Under the pieces are notes generated by a model. That model did not search any database, was not told where the DNA came from, and saw only the letters and a program-made list of their open reading frames with translations. Source: Termitidicoccus mucosus (lineage in GTDB: Bacteria > Verrucomicrobiota > Verrucomicrobiia > Opitutales > Opitutaceae). From it: DNA of 64,000 bases. Position 1 is the first letter of the stretch; every line of letters starts with the position of its first letter. Both the position numbers and the translations under genes were made by a program. The stretch is from positions 3,782,001 through 3,846,000 of the forward strand of contig NZ_CP109796.1 of the NCBI RefSeq assembly GCF_038725785.1, given 5' to 3'. Of this stretch, positions 1-9,447 are shown piece after piece.

Positions 1-927
1 ACCGCCTGCGTGCGCTGCGGGGACTGCCTGAAGAATTGCAAGGCCCAATGCATCGACCTCCGCACGCAAACCATCGACCACTCGCGCTGCGTCGGCTGCT
101 TCGACTGCATTGCCGTCTGCGACGAGAACGGCATCGGCCACCGCTGGCTCGGCCGCGCGCCGAAAGGCCCGCCGAAAAATCCCCGCGTCCCGCAAAGGAA
201 AAACTTTTCCCAGCCGGCGCAAAGCGGGGACTCCACCTCGCGCCGCTCCTTCATCGCCGCCAACCTCGCCGGCGCGCTTGCCCTCGGCACGGCCGCGCCA
301 CTTTTCGCCGCGGCGCATGCCGGCGGCGACGGCGAGCGTCACCGGGAGCGCCATCGCGCCGGCGGACGCGCCATTGCCCCGCCTGGCTCGCGCGGCGCGC
401 GCGAGTTCACCGCGCGCTGCACCGCCTGCCAGCTCTGCGTGAGCGCGTGCCCCAGCCATGTCATCGAGCCCGCGCTTCTGGCTTACGGCACCCTCAACGG
501 CATGCTGAAGCCGCGCCTGAACTTCGACCACAGCTTTTGCAATTTCGACTGCACCGTGTGCGGCGAGGTTTGCCCCGACGGCGCCATCCAGCCGCTCACC
601 CGCGACACGAAGCACACCACGCGCATCGGCGTGGCCGAGGTGACGCTCTCGCATTGCATCGTCATCACCGAGGACACCGCCTGCGGCGCGTGCGCCGAGC
701 ACTGCCCGACCGCGGCGTTGCAAATGAAACCGGGCGACGCCCGCTTCGCCCAGCCGGAAGTCAGCGCGGAATACTGCATCGGCTGCGGCGCCTGCCAATA
801 CGCCTGCCCCGCGCACCCGGTGAAAGCGGTCATCGTGCGCGGCCTGGCGAAGCATGAAACCGCCAGCGTGCTGGTGCAGGAAAAAGCCGAGGCCCCGAAA
901 GGGACCGAGGGCGATTTCGCGTTTTAG
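1..927 (+). CDS. NapH/NapG-like 4Fe-4S polyferredoxin, 5' end outside window
   Basis: The frame is open from base 1, so the N-terminus is missing. The visible 308 residues begin inside a ferredoxin cluster (CVRCGDCLKNC), followed by a second (CVGCFDCIAVC). About residue 79 there is a twin-arginine-like stretch (SRRSF followed by a hydrophobic Ala/Leu segment), and then four more Cys clusters (CTACQLCVSACP, CTVCGEVCP, CGACAEHCP, CIGCGACQYACP). Two clusters before and four after match a NapH C-terminal domain joined to a NapG-like domain, the electron-transfer partners of periplasmic nitrate reductase and of related quinol-oxidising modules. Its true partner enzyme is not in the window. The stop overlaps by a few bases the stop of the convergent giant gene, leaving no room for a terminator. 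Family call is firm; pathway is inference. Confidence 0.85.
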   Translation, partial: TACVRCGDCLKNCKAQCIDLRTQTIDHSRCVGCFDCIAVCDENGIGHRWLGRAPKGPPKNPRVPQRKNFSQPAQSGDSTSRRSFIAANLAGALALGTAAPLFAAAHAGGDGERHRERHRAGGRAIAPPGSRGAREFTARCTACQLCVSACPSHVIEPALLAYGTLNGMLKPRLNFDHSFCNFDCTVCGEVCPDGAIQPLTRDTKHTTRIGVAEVTLSHCIVITEDTACGACAEHCPTAALQMKPGDARFAQPEVSAEYCIGCGACQYACPAHPVKAVIVRGLAKHETASVLVQEKAEAPKGTEGDFAF

Positions 928-3900
928 CCGGTTTTGTTTTTGCGGTATAAACGCAGCAGACCGAGCGCAGCCAGCGCGATGACAAACCACGGCGAAGGCG
1001 CGCCGCCGCCACCACCGCCGCTTCCTCCAGTCGAACCGCCACCGCCGCCGGTATTCCCTCCTGTGCCGCCGCCGGTGGTTCCCGAAGAGACGGGCGTCAC
1101 CGCCAGCGTGGTGACCTCGCGCGTGGCGAGATTGAGCTTGCGGATGACGGAGTTCGCGGTGTCGGCGATGTAGAGATTCCCGGATGAATCATAGGCCACA
1201 TCATGCGGATGGTCGAACCATGCATCCTCCGCGCTGCCATCCTTGAGTCCATGCACACCGGGATTGCCCGCGAGGGTGGTGACTTCGCCGACGGCCGAAA
1301 CACGGCGAATGGTGGAGTTGTTGGTATCGGCAATATAAAGGTTGCCGGAGGAATCGGTGGCGAGACCTCGGGGTGAATTAAATTCCGCCGCGCGCCCCGT
1401 GCCATCCCGCCAGCCGCCGGTGCCGGAACCGGCAAGGGTGGACACACTGCCCGAAGAAGAGACAATCCGGATGGCATGATTGCCGGCATCGGCGACAACA
1501 AGGTCGGCGCCGGTGGCTTTTCTCACCATGCCTGACGGCTGGTTGAATCGGGCGTCAGACCGTGCATTGTCGAGATAACCCGCCTGATCGGGGAATCCTG
1601 CTTTTATTGGCACGCGGGTGGTGCCGCTAATAGTCTCGATGGGGCCGAAGATTGCGTGTCCGGGATTGGCAGAGAAACAAACCTCGTCGCCGTATATGCT
1701 GGAAACCACCGAATAGGGAGTGATGGTCACGGATGTCGTGGTAAAACGCATCGTATATGTAATTTGTCCGTTGGTTGAGAGATAACGCAAGGCGTTGTTG
1801 CCTGAATCAGCAATATAAAGAGTGCTGCCGGCCGCGGATATGCCCATGGGCTGGCTGAAGCGGACGGAAGCGCCTGTGCCGTGCGCATACCCGCTTTGTC
1901 CTGTGGCACCGGCCAGCACGGCCGATTGAAGATTCGATAATCCGACTTTTTGCACGGTATGCAAACTCGCGTCGGTTATATAAAGTGCGCCACCTGACAC
2001 AACCAGGCCCTTGGGCTGGGAAAACTGCGCGGAAAGAACGGCGAGAGTGATGGGGGCGCCGGTGGAGTCGCCTTGGGAATTGGTGGCAACGCAGCGATAT
2101 TTGTAACCGTTCATGCCGGCGGTGACGTTGCTGATATCCAGCATGCTGCTGGAGGCGCCGTGATAATTTGCATTATCGGACAGGTTGTTCCATGTGCCGC
2201 CTCCATCGGTGGAAATCTGCCAGCGGTAGGCCGGCGACGGGTGGCCGGATGCATCGGCGGAAAGCGTGACATCACGGCCAACGACGACACCCTGACTGGT
2301 AATCCCGTTGTGATGGATTGGTGCGTGCACCACGGAGAGCGTTGCGGGATTGGTGACGGCGATGCCGTAGAGATTTTCGGCGGCGCATCGATACTGCCCA
2401 AGATGCATCGGCGCGTTCACATTGTTCAGCGTAAGCGTGGCATTGATGGCGCCCCCGACCGGCGCCCATGTCGAACCGCCAGTGGTCGAAACCTCCCACT
2501 GGAGCGCGGGCGCGGGCGCGCCGGAAAACGCGGCGATCAACGAGACGCTGGCCCCGGCGTTCACGGTTTGCGAAACCGGGTGCGTTATGACGGACGGCGG
2601 ATAGGCGACGGTGACGGTAAATGGAGTGCCCGTTACCAAGCCGTGCGCGTTCGTGGCGACGAAGCGGTAGCGGTTGCCCGTGATGGCGAGCGGAGCGTTG
2701 GAAATCGTGAGCGTGCCGTGCGCGTCAATCCCGTGGATGAGGTCGGCGGAGAGGTCTGCCCAAGTCGCGCCATCGTCGGTGGAGACCTGCCAGACAATCG
2801 TGGGGGCGGGCGTGCCGAGCACGGGGGCCTCGATGCTGATGGTGTTGCCCAAACGCACAAGCTGGTCGGGAATCGGTTCGCCGGGCACGGGCGGGTAAGC
2901 CGCCGAGTAAGTCGCGGCGCTGGAGACAACGCCGTCGAAGGTGCCGACGTGGATGGACTGGCCGTCCTCGACGGGAACGATTGGCGCGTAGGCGGTGATT
3001 TGCGTGTCGGAATCAACGGTGTAATTATCCGCTTCGATGCTGCCGAAATAAACACCGGCGAGATGATGAAAATTGGAGCCGGTGATGACGACTTTGGTTT
3101 GTGTGGTGATATTGGCCGGCGAGAAGCCGGTGATCACGGGCGGCGGCGGCGGGTCGAGCCGGATATCGCCGGTGGCGATGAAGAGGGTGTGGTTCCTGCC
3201 GGCGGAAACGGCGTCAACATTGGCGGCGACCTCAATGGGAATGTTGGAACTGTCGAAAGTGCCATTGCCAAACTGCCCGTGGGTGTTGTCGCCCATGGCC
3301 CGCAATCTGTTATCGTTGGTTATATATAATGTATGCTGTGAGTTTGTGCTCACGGCCCTGACGTTGGTTGCGATTTGGGCGGGCACGGTTATGCGGGCAT
3401 TGGCACCGCTGCCAAGCTGCCCGGAAGAATTAAGGCCGACGGCCCACAGGGAATCGTCGTTTTTTATCCAAAGACTGTGTTCGCCACTTGCGGCGATGGC
3501 GGCGACATTGTTGTCAATCCGCACCGGAGGCAAAACAGACCAGTTGGAAACAGGTTGTCCAAGTTGATAATTAAAATTTAAACCCATTCCCCAAAGAGTG
3601 CGGTCAGACTTGATATAAAGGCCATGGGCGGCGCCGGCCGCGACCGCCACGGCATCGGCGGCTATTTGCCTGGGGGTAAACAAATAGCCATAACTGCTGT
3701 CACCGCTCTCAACAAGTCCCGCATTCTGTCCCATGCCCCAAAGAGAGCCGTCGGATTTTATAAACAAGGTGTGCGCCCCTCCCGCCGCCACCGACACCGC
3801 GCCGGGCGCGATGCTTGTCCATCTGCGGACATCGCTGACGGTATGAGGCGCGTAATCCGAGGAAGAGCCAACCTGCCTTTCATAATTGTGCCCGACGCCA

Positions 3901-6900
3901 AACAGCACCCCGTCCGGTCTTATATACATGCTATACTCAACGGAAGCCGCGACAAACGCGGCCGAGGATGCCGTCTGCACCGGGGCCGGGTAATTCCCGA
4001 CGGGATGAAGCCCCATTTTCCAATACCCGTTGCCGCCGGCCGTCCATAGCGTCCCGTCGTCCTTTATATACATGCTATAATATGAGCCGGCGGAAATGAA
4101 ACGCACATCCGCGTCGATTTGCACGGGGATCGCGCGCCGTTGGAGCGAGCCTCCCGGCACCCCTGTCCCGAGCTGTCCGGGCTCATTGTTTCCCACGGCC
4201 CACAACTCCCGGACGAGGCTGCCGGCCGGCGCCTGGGTTATCGTATGAACAAGGCCGGCCACACTGACAGTCGCCGCGCGCTGAACCGGAAGGGGGTTGG
4301 GCGCCACGGTCACCTCGATGAAATCCGAGGAATTTCCTTCTTTCTTGGAAAAGGCCAGCCAGGGCGAATCAGTGGAAACGGCCCACGAGAAGGCCGAATT
4401 TACTTGGAGCATATATACAACGCGCCCGCAACCGGTGCGTTTCTGTTCCGGGAAAAGGCCGATGCCCCTGCCGCCGGCGGCGGGCTCTATTCCGGCCGCG
4501 ACCTCGTCGCTGGTGACGGAACCCGCGATATTTGAGGCGACCACCTTGTATTTGTCCGTGTTCCCGGAGCGAATATTACTCACAGTCAACAATGGCCCCG
4601 AATTGATCATTTTGACGCCGTTCTTATGCCATTCATAATCCGGGGCGGGATCGCCGTCGGCAAACACGGAAAAGGTGACGCTTCCGCCCTCATAGGCCGT
4701 CTGGTCCCTGGGTTGCGTGATGATCACCGGGGCGGACGCGGGCGCGACGGCAACGGCAACTTCTTTGCTTTCGACGCTTCCCCCGGGATTGGTGACGACA
4801 AGTTTATAGGTTCCAGAATCGGAAACCGCGGCGCTTGATATGAAAAAGCTATGGCTTGTGGCGCCGGCTATCGCCTGCCCGTCCTTATACCACTGGCAGG
4901 AATAACCGCCCGAGCTTGTCACGCCAGCTTCCAAATAAATCCCTTTCCCTTGTGTCAAATACAGGTCGCTCGGTTGAAGTCGAAAGGTCGGAACCGGCGG
5001 CAGGTTGACCGTGAGCACAGCCGCGCTGCTGAGCTGTTCGCCGCCGGCGTTCCAGACCCGCACGGCATAGCTTCCCGCGTCATCGATTTGCGGACTATAA
5101 ATGGACAACACGCTGGAGTTGACGCCGCCGTAGTGGGATGAGGCCGTCAAATCCGCGCCGTTTTTTTCCCACTGGTATCTCAATCCAATTCCGACGGCAC
5201 CGACTGAAAAAGTCACCGAATAATCCCCCGCCAGTGTCGTGCGGTTTTCGGGATGCGTCGAAATTGTCGGAGCAGGCGGCAGGTCAATGATTACGATCGC
5301 CTCGTTGCTTTGCGTGCCGCCGCCCTGGTTCGTGACCACCGCGCGATACCGTCCGGAATGGGCCGTTGTGTAATTATTTATAGACAATCTGGCCACTGGA
5401 TTAGCATAAGATATGACATTTGTAGAATAATCCCCGCCCGTCTCAATATCCACATCATCCTTTTGCCAGCGGAAGCTCAAGCTGCCTTGCCCGCTGGCCG
5501 TGACGGTCAGTTCAATGGGCGCCGACTGCCCTTCGAACCGCGTGACATTCGCCGGGTGTTCCACAATCGTCGGAGGCTCCGGCAAGGTTACTGCAATGCT
5601 TGCCGGCTCGCTCACGGTTTCACCGCCCGCATTGCCGACCCTGACCCGGTATTCTCCCGCATCGGACGCCTCCGGGGAATAGACATATAGAGTGGGGCCG
5701 TTGACGCCGGAGTAATGCGAACTCGGGACCAGGTCCACGCCGTCCTTTTGCCATTGGAAGCTCAATGTGCCCGCGCCTGTCGCCCAAACATCAATCAAAA
5801 AATGGGAAGCCGTGGCCGAGACGGTCTTGGACTGCGGGTGGGTGATGATGGCCGGCGGCGGCGGGGCGGTCACGGTAACAGTCGCGGGGGCGCTCGTGGC
5901 CTCACCGCCGGCGTTGCGGACTTTTATTGCATATTGCCCCGCGTCGGCGGCGACGGGGGCGAGCACGGTCAGCGTCGCGCTGGTGGCGTCGGCGACGCGC
6001 GCCGATGTTGCCATATCCACGCCGTTCTTTTGCCATTGGTAGCGCAGCGCGCCGGGGCCGCTGGCCGCGGCGGTGAGCGTGAAGCTCGCGGCCTCGGTGT
6101 GGGTGGCCGTGTTTTGCGGGTACTGGGTGATAGTGGGCGCGTTGACGGCGGTCGCGACGCCGGCGGTGAGCGTGTATTGGCCGATGCTGCCGTAGCGGGT
6201 GTAGCCCTCGGTCAGGCCGCCGCCATAGGCGGCGCCCTGAATTTTTATATAATAGGTGCCCGGCGAAAGTTTCTTTTCAATAAGGGCGGACAGGGACAGC
6301 GAGGGGTTGTCGGTGACGAGCGGGTTTCCACCCGCGTCCAGGAGCTGCATGAGGATGTCGAGCCTGGGCGTAGTGGCGGCGGGTTCGGCGGAGAAAGAAC
6401 AGGTTTTTTCCGCCGCAAGGGTGAAGGTAAACCACGCCTCGTCCGCCGCCGACGTGAGGACGCCCGACTTCGTCACGCTGCCGGAGGCCGGAAGACCGAG
6501 CGCGGTGGCGGCGGCACGCGTGCCGCCAATGCCGTCGTTGAAAAAGCCGAAACCGTTGGTCGAACTGCTGATGATCGCGAGGTCGTCCTCGGTGCTGCTG
6601 GCGTAGGCATACTCTCCTTTGCTCCATTGCGTGATGTTCCTGTAGGAGGGGTTGCCCATGATCGGCCCCCAGGACATTTCGCCGGTGCCGTGGCCGCCGA
6701 AATACTCGCTGCGCGCGCCCGTGGCGGGATTATAGGTGCCGTCGTGGATCAAACCGAGCGTGTGGCCAAGCTCGTGCGCGGAGACCATGGCAATATACGT
6801 ATAAAACGAAGGGACAAAGATCCAGCACGGGGTGTCGCCGGCGAACAAGCTGCCGGCCCTGGCAAAACTGTGCCGAAGCGCGACGCCGCGGGTGCCGGTC

Positions 6901-7919
6901 GAGCTGGTGTACCATTGGTAGGTCGGCGTGATGATGCAGCGCATGCGTTTGCCGGCGGGCATGGCGGCATAACGCGCGGCGTTGGTGGTGACGTCGATGT
7001 TGAAGGGACTGTAGGCTTCGCTGACCCCCTGCCAGACATCCCTGATTTGCGCCTCGGTGAGATTGGCGGCGGCGGCGTTGATGGTGGCGCCGCCGTTCCA
7101 GTAGGGGTCGTTCACCACCGCGCCGTCGAAGTCGAGATAGAGCACGGCGGGCGCGGCGGGACGGCTGCTGAGCGAGGGGACGGCGGCGGCTTGCGGCGCG
7201 GGCGCGACAGCGTCGGCGGCGAAGGCTTGCACGGCTTGCCGGCCCGCGGCGGCATCCGCATCCGTGTCGCCGGGCGGGTCCTGATAGGGAAAACAAATGA
7301 CATCGCCCAAGGGGAGGGCTTCCATGCGCGAATTGTCCGGGCGTCCGCCGGGTTCGATCGCATAGGCGAGTTCCATGCCGGGCAGCAGGATGTGCCCCAT
7401 GAGCTGCAATTTATCATTGAGCGCGAGGGCGAAGGAGCCGCGTTCTTTCTCCGGCAACCCGCCGCCGATGCGCAGCACGCCGTTGTCGTTGAGGACGAGG
7501 TTGACGTGGCCGCGCGTGACTTCTCCGTTGGGCAGCGCGAGCTCGATGTCGTCGCCCTGTTTCAGATTCCACAGCGTCTCAGCCGCCGGACGGGTGTCGA
7601 GATCGGCCACCACGACGGCGGAATGCTCCGGTGCCGCATCCGGCGCGGATGCCATTTGGCGCGGAGTCAACCGCCACAAGGCGTCCGCCGTAAACGCTGG
7701 CCAGGGTTCCTCCACCGCGGTGGCGTTTCCCTCCGCCTCTCCCGTGCCGCCTGCATCGCGCGGTTGCGCGTTTTGCCGCGATGCATTCTGCGAAACGGTG
7801 GTGCTGCCCTTGGGCGGCGTTGGTCGCGGTGGATTGCGGCTGGCAGCTAAAAACGCAATGATTACGGCAGCACAGGCACAGGCCACGCCAGCCGTGATCT
7901 TGAATCCGGAGGTTTTCAT
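924..7919 (-). CDS. Giant exported mosaic protein: metalloprotease, Ig repeats, RCC1 and NHL propellers, C-terminal membrane tail
   Basis: 2331 residues. Residues 1-27 form a signal-peptide-like start. A zincin motif HELGHTLGLIHD lies at 382-393 (HExxHxxGxxHD, as in M12/M10 metallopeptidases), so residues about 255-450 are probably a protease domain. A pre-peptidase C-terminal-like beta domain follows (about 465-590), then Ig-like repeats with the WQK/WEK core (590-1140), a BACON-like segment, seven RCC1-type repeats (LWAVG/LWGMG, about 1236-1580), an IPT/TIG domain (about 1590-1680), three more Ig-like repeats, and five NHL repeats (LYIADT.N..IRR, about 1966-2275). The C-terminus is a Gly-rich linker, a hydrophobic helix and a basic end. 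Likely secreted and held at the cell envelope; substrate unknown. The ATG at 7919 directly precedes the signal peptide. Confidence 0.85.
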   Translation of the reverse strand: MKTSGFKITAGVACACAAVIIAFLAASRNPPRPTPPKGSTTVSQNASRQNAQPRDAGGTGEAEGNATAVEEPWPAFTADALWRLTPRQMASAPDAAPEHSAVVVADLDTRPAAETLWNLKQGDDIELALPNGEVTRGHVNLVLNDNGVLRIGGGLPEKERGSFALALNDKLQLMGHILLPGMELAYAIEPGGRPDNSRMEALPLGDVICFPYQDPPGDTDADAAAGRQAVQAFAADAVAPAPQAAAVPSLSSRPAAPAVLYLDFDGAVVNDPYWNGGATINAAAANLTEAQIRDVWQGVSEAYSPFNIDVTTNAARYAAMPAGKRMRCIITPTYQWYTSSTGTRGVALRHSFARAGSLFAGDTPCWIFVPSFYTYIAMVSAHELGHTLGLIHDGTYNPATGARSEYFGGHGTGEMSWGPIMGNPSYRNITQWSKGEYAYASSTEDDLAIISSSTNGFGFFNDGIGGTRAAATALGLPASGSVTKSGVLTSAADEAWFTFTLAAEKTCSFSAEPAATTPRLDILMQLLDAGGNPLVTDNPSLSLSALIEKKLSPGTYYIKIQGAAYGGGLTEGYTRYGSIGQYTLTAGVATAVNAPTITQYPQNTATHTEAASFTLTAAASGPGALRYQWQKNGVDMATSARVADATSATLTVLAPVAADAGQYAIKVRNAGGEATSAPATVTVTAPPPPAIITHPQSKTVSATASHFLIDVWATGAGTLSFQWQKDGVDLVPSSHYSGVNGPTLYVYSPEASDAGEYRVRVGNAGGETVSEPASIAVTLPEPPTIVEHPANVTRFEGQSAPIELTVTASGQGSLSFRWQKDDVDIETGGDYSTNVISYANPVARLSINNYTTAHSGRYRAVVTNQGGGTQSNEAIVIIDLPPAPTISTHPENRTTLAGDYSVTFSVGAVGIGLRYQWEKNGADLTASSHYGGVNSSVLSIYSPQIDDAGSYAVRVWNAGGEQLSSAAVLTVNLPPVPTFRLQPSDLYLTQGKGIYLEAGVTSSGGYSCQWYKDGQAIAGATSHSFFISSAAVSDSGTYKLVVTNPGGSVESKEVAVAVAPASAPVIITQPRDQTAYEGGSVTFSVFADGDPAPDYEWHKNGVKMINSGPLLTVSNIRSGNTDKYKVVASNIAGSVTSDEVAAGIEPAAGGRGIGLFPEQKRTGCGRVVYMLQVNSAFSWAVSTDSPWLAFSKKEGNSSDFIEVTVAPNPLPVQRAATVSVAGLVHTITQAPAGSLVRELWAVGNNEPGQLGTGVPGGSLQRRAIPVQIDADVRFISAGSYYSMYIKDDGTLWTAGGNGYWKMGLHPVGNYPAPVQTASSAAFVAASVEYSMYIRPDGVLFGVGHNYERQVGSSSDYAPHTVSDVRRWTSIAPGAVSVAAGGAHTLFIKSDGSLWGMGQNAGLVESGDSSYGYLFTPRQIAADAVAVAAGAAHGLYIKSDRTLWGMGLNFNYQLGQPVSNWSVLPPVRIDNNVAAIAASGEHSLWIKNDDSLWAVGLNSSGQLGSGANARITVPAQIATNVRAVSTNSQHTLYITNDNRLRAMGDNTHGQFGNGTFDSSNIPIEVAANVDAVSAGRNHTLFIATGDIRLDPPPPPVITGFSPANITTQTKVVITGSNFHHLAGVYFGSIEADNYTVDSDTQITAYAPIVPVEDGQSIHVGTFDGVVSSAATYSAAYPPVPGEPIPDQLVRLGNTISIEAPVLGTPAPTIVWQVSTDDGATWADLSADLIHGIDAHGTLTISNAPLAITGNRYRFVATNAHGLVTGTPFTVTVAYPPSVITHPVSQTVNAGASVSLIAAFSGAPAPALQWEVSTTGGSTWAPVGGAINATLTLNNVNAPMHLGQYRCAAENLYGIAVTNPATLSVVHAPIHHNGITSQGVVVGRDVTLSADASGHPSPAYRWQISTDGGGTWNNLSDNANYHGASSSMLDISNVTAGMNGYKYRCVATNSQGDSTGAPITLAVLSAQFSQPKGLVVSGGALYITDASLHTVQKVGLSNLQSAVLAGATGQSGYAHGTGASVRFSQPMGISAAGSTLYIADSGNNALRYLSTNGQITYTMRFTTTSVTITPYSVVSSIYGDEVCFSANPGHAIFGPIETISGTTRVPIKAGFPDQAGYLDNARSDARFNQPSGMVRKATGADLVVADAGNHAIRIVSSSGSVSTLAGSGTGGWRDGTGRAAEFNSPRGLATDSSGNLYIADTNNSTIRRVSAVGEVTTLAGNPGVHGLKDGSAEDAWFDHPHDVAYDSSGNLYIADTANSVIRKLNLATREVTTLAVTPVSSGTTGGGTGGNTGGGGGSTGGSGGGGGGAPSPWFVIALAALGLLRLYRKNKTG

Positions 7920-8195
7920 GGAAGTGGGGTTGAATTTTTAACTCACCAAGGGCTCATGACTTAAGTCTTCGAAAATATTTCGTGATCAAACCAAGGATCC
8001 AGGCGATTGCAACACCGCAAAACGCACAACGAGCCCCGTGCACCGTTAATAATCAGCCCGAGGGGCAGGAGTTTTACCTTCCATATGTCAGGCCCGACGG
8101 CAAAACATACTGCAAGGCCGTGGCGCGTGCGCGTTGCGGCCTCGCGGAGCGACGCCCTCCCGCTTGTTTCGGGTGGGCGCGGATCGGCAAGTTTC

Positions 8196-9374
8196 TTATT
8201 CGCCGAGCAGGCGCCTGACCTCGGTTTCGAGTTTGCCGCCGCGCGCGTTGGTCGAGACGACTTTGCCCTCCTGGTCGAGCAGGAACATCGCCGGGATGCC
8301 CGTGATGGCGTATTCAACGGCGAATTTGTTCTGCCAGCCCTTGCCGTCGAAATACTGCGGCCAGGGCATGGATTCCTTCTCGATAAATTTGAGGAGCTTT
8401 TGTTTGTCGCGCTCGCTGTCGAGCGAGATGCCGACGATTTCGAAGCCCTTGTCGTGATACGCGGCATGGACTTTTTTCATCTCGGGCAGTTCGGCGATGC
8501 AGGGGCCGCACCACGTGGCCCAGAAATCGATGAGCACGACTTTGCCGCGCAGTTTTTTCAGGTCCACCTCGCGCCCGTCGATCGCGGTGTAGGCGATGTC
8601 GAGGGGCTTTTGTATTTTCTCAAAAAAGCCGACACGCGTCCTGGCGTAATCGCGCACGGCGGCGTTGGGCGAGTCGAAGAAGGTCTTGAGGGTTTCAATT
8701 TCGTCGTCCTTGCCCATGCCCTTGCGGAACGAAACGTAATAGGAGACGGCGCCGCCCGACTGGCTGTCGGGCCAGCGGGCGAAAAACGCTTCGAAGATGC
8801 CGCGGATTTCGTCGAGATCGACGGGCTTCTTGTCGCGCATGAGCCCGGCGTAGGCCTCGTTGAGTTTCGCGAAGGTGTCGCGCGTGTCGAGTTCCTCGCG
8901 CGCGGCGGCAGTCAGGTCGGTGGCGGAGCGGAGCGCGGTCTCGAGTTGCTCGGCGCGCTGCCGCCAGGCCTCGGCGGCGGCGGTGTCGAATTCGGCGACA
9001 GGCTCGGCGTCCGGCCCGGCGACAGGGACGAGGCTCTTGTAGAAACGCGGCTGGTAGCGGCGCATGATCATGACGGCGTCCCAGCGGCGCGGGTCGGACG
9101 GATTTCCCGTGTAGATCGCAAGGGCTTTTTCGCCGATGGCCTGGCACTGCCGGTCAAACCAGAGGTTGTGCTCGATGGGCGAGATGCCTTCGGGCGGCGG
9201 TGTCTGCGAGAGCGTTTTCAATTCGTCGAGCGCGCCGGCGAGCGGGTCGGCCGCGGCGATTGCCGCGGGCGCGGCCTGTTCCGGCGGCGCGGCGGATGCG
9301 GCGGTTTGTTTTTGGTCGCCGCAGCCGGCGAGGGCGAGGGCGGCGAAGAGGGATAGGGCGATGGTGGTTTTCAT
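8196..9374 (-). CDS. TlpA/ResA-like thioredoxin-fold lipoprotein
   Basis: 392 residues from ATG 9374; an in-frame TTG at 9383 is a less likely start because MKTTIALSLF opens the signal peptide. A lipobox LAGC near residue 20 predicts a lipid-anchored envelope protein. Residues about 30-250 are a charged helical region I do not recognise. The last 140 residues are a TlpA-type thioredoxin domain with the active-site WCGPC at about 285-289 and a cis-Pro region (GIPAMFLLD). Such proteins reduce or isomerise periplasmic disulfides, for example during cytochrome maturation. A strong hairpin (9388-9424) separates it from the upstream TonB receptor on the same strand, so it may be transcribed separately. 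Confidence 0.88.
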   Translation of the reverse strand: MKTTIALSLFAALALAGCGDQKQTAASAAPPEQAAPAAIAAADPLAGALDELKTLSQTPPPEGISPIEHNLWFDRQCQAIGEKALAIYTGNPSDPRRWDAVMIMRRYQPRFYKSLVPVAGPDAEPVAEFDTAAAEAWRQRAEQLETALRSATDLTAAAREELDTRDTFAKLNEAYAGLMRDKKPVDLDEIRGIFEAFFARWPDSQSGGAVSYYVSFRKGMGKDDEIETLKTFFDSPNAAVRDYARTRVGFFEKIQKPLDIAYTAIDGREVDLKKLRGKVVLIDFWATWCGPCIAELPEMKKVHAAYHDKGFEIVGISLDSERDKQKLLKFIEKESMPWPQYFDGKGWQNKFAVEYAITGIPAMFLLDQEGKVVSTNARGGKLETEVRRLLGE

Positions 9375-9387
9375 GATAAACAAATGG

Positions 9388-9424
9388 CGCAGGAAGGGCT
9401 TCGTTTTTCGAGGCCCTTCCTGCG
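9388..9424 (-). terminator. Long hairpin between TonB receptor and thioredoxin lipoprotein
   Basis: A 16-bp stem (9388-9403 pairing with 9409-9424, one G-U pair) encloses a five-base loop. It sits 24 bases after the receptor stop and just before the lipoprotein start on the minus strand. The downstream tract is only moderately T-rich, so termination is likely but may be partial. Confidence 0.55.
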
Positions 9425-9447
9425 AGGCGAGTGTGTGTCGATGCGGG

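Noticed and set aside
5715-7850. 711-codon plus-strand frame opposite the giant protein
   Set aside because: Arg/Gly-rich reading of the opposite strand; the minus strand carries the protease and Ig motifs.
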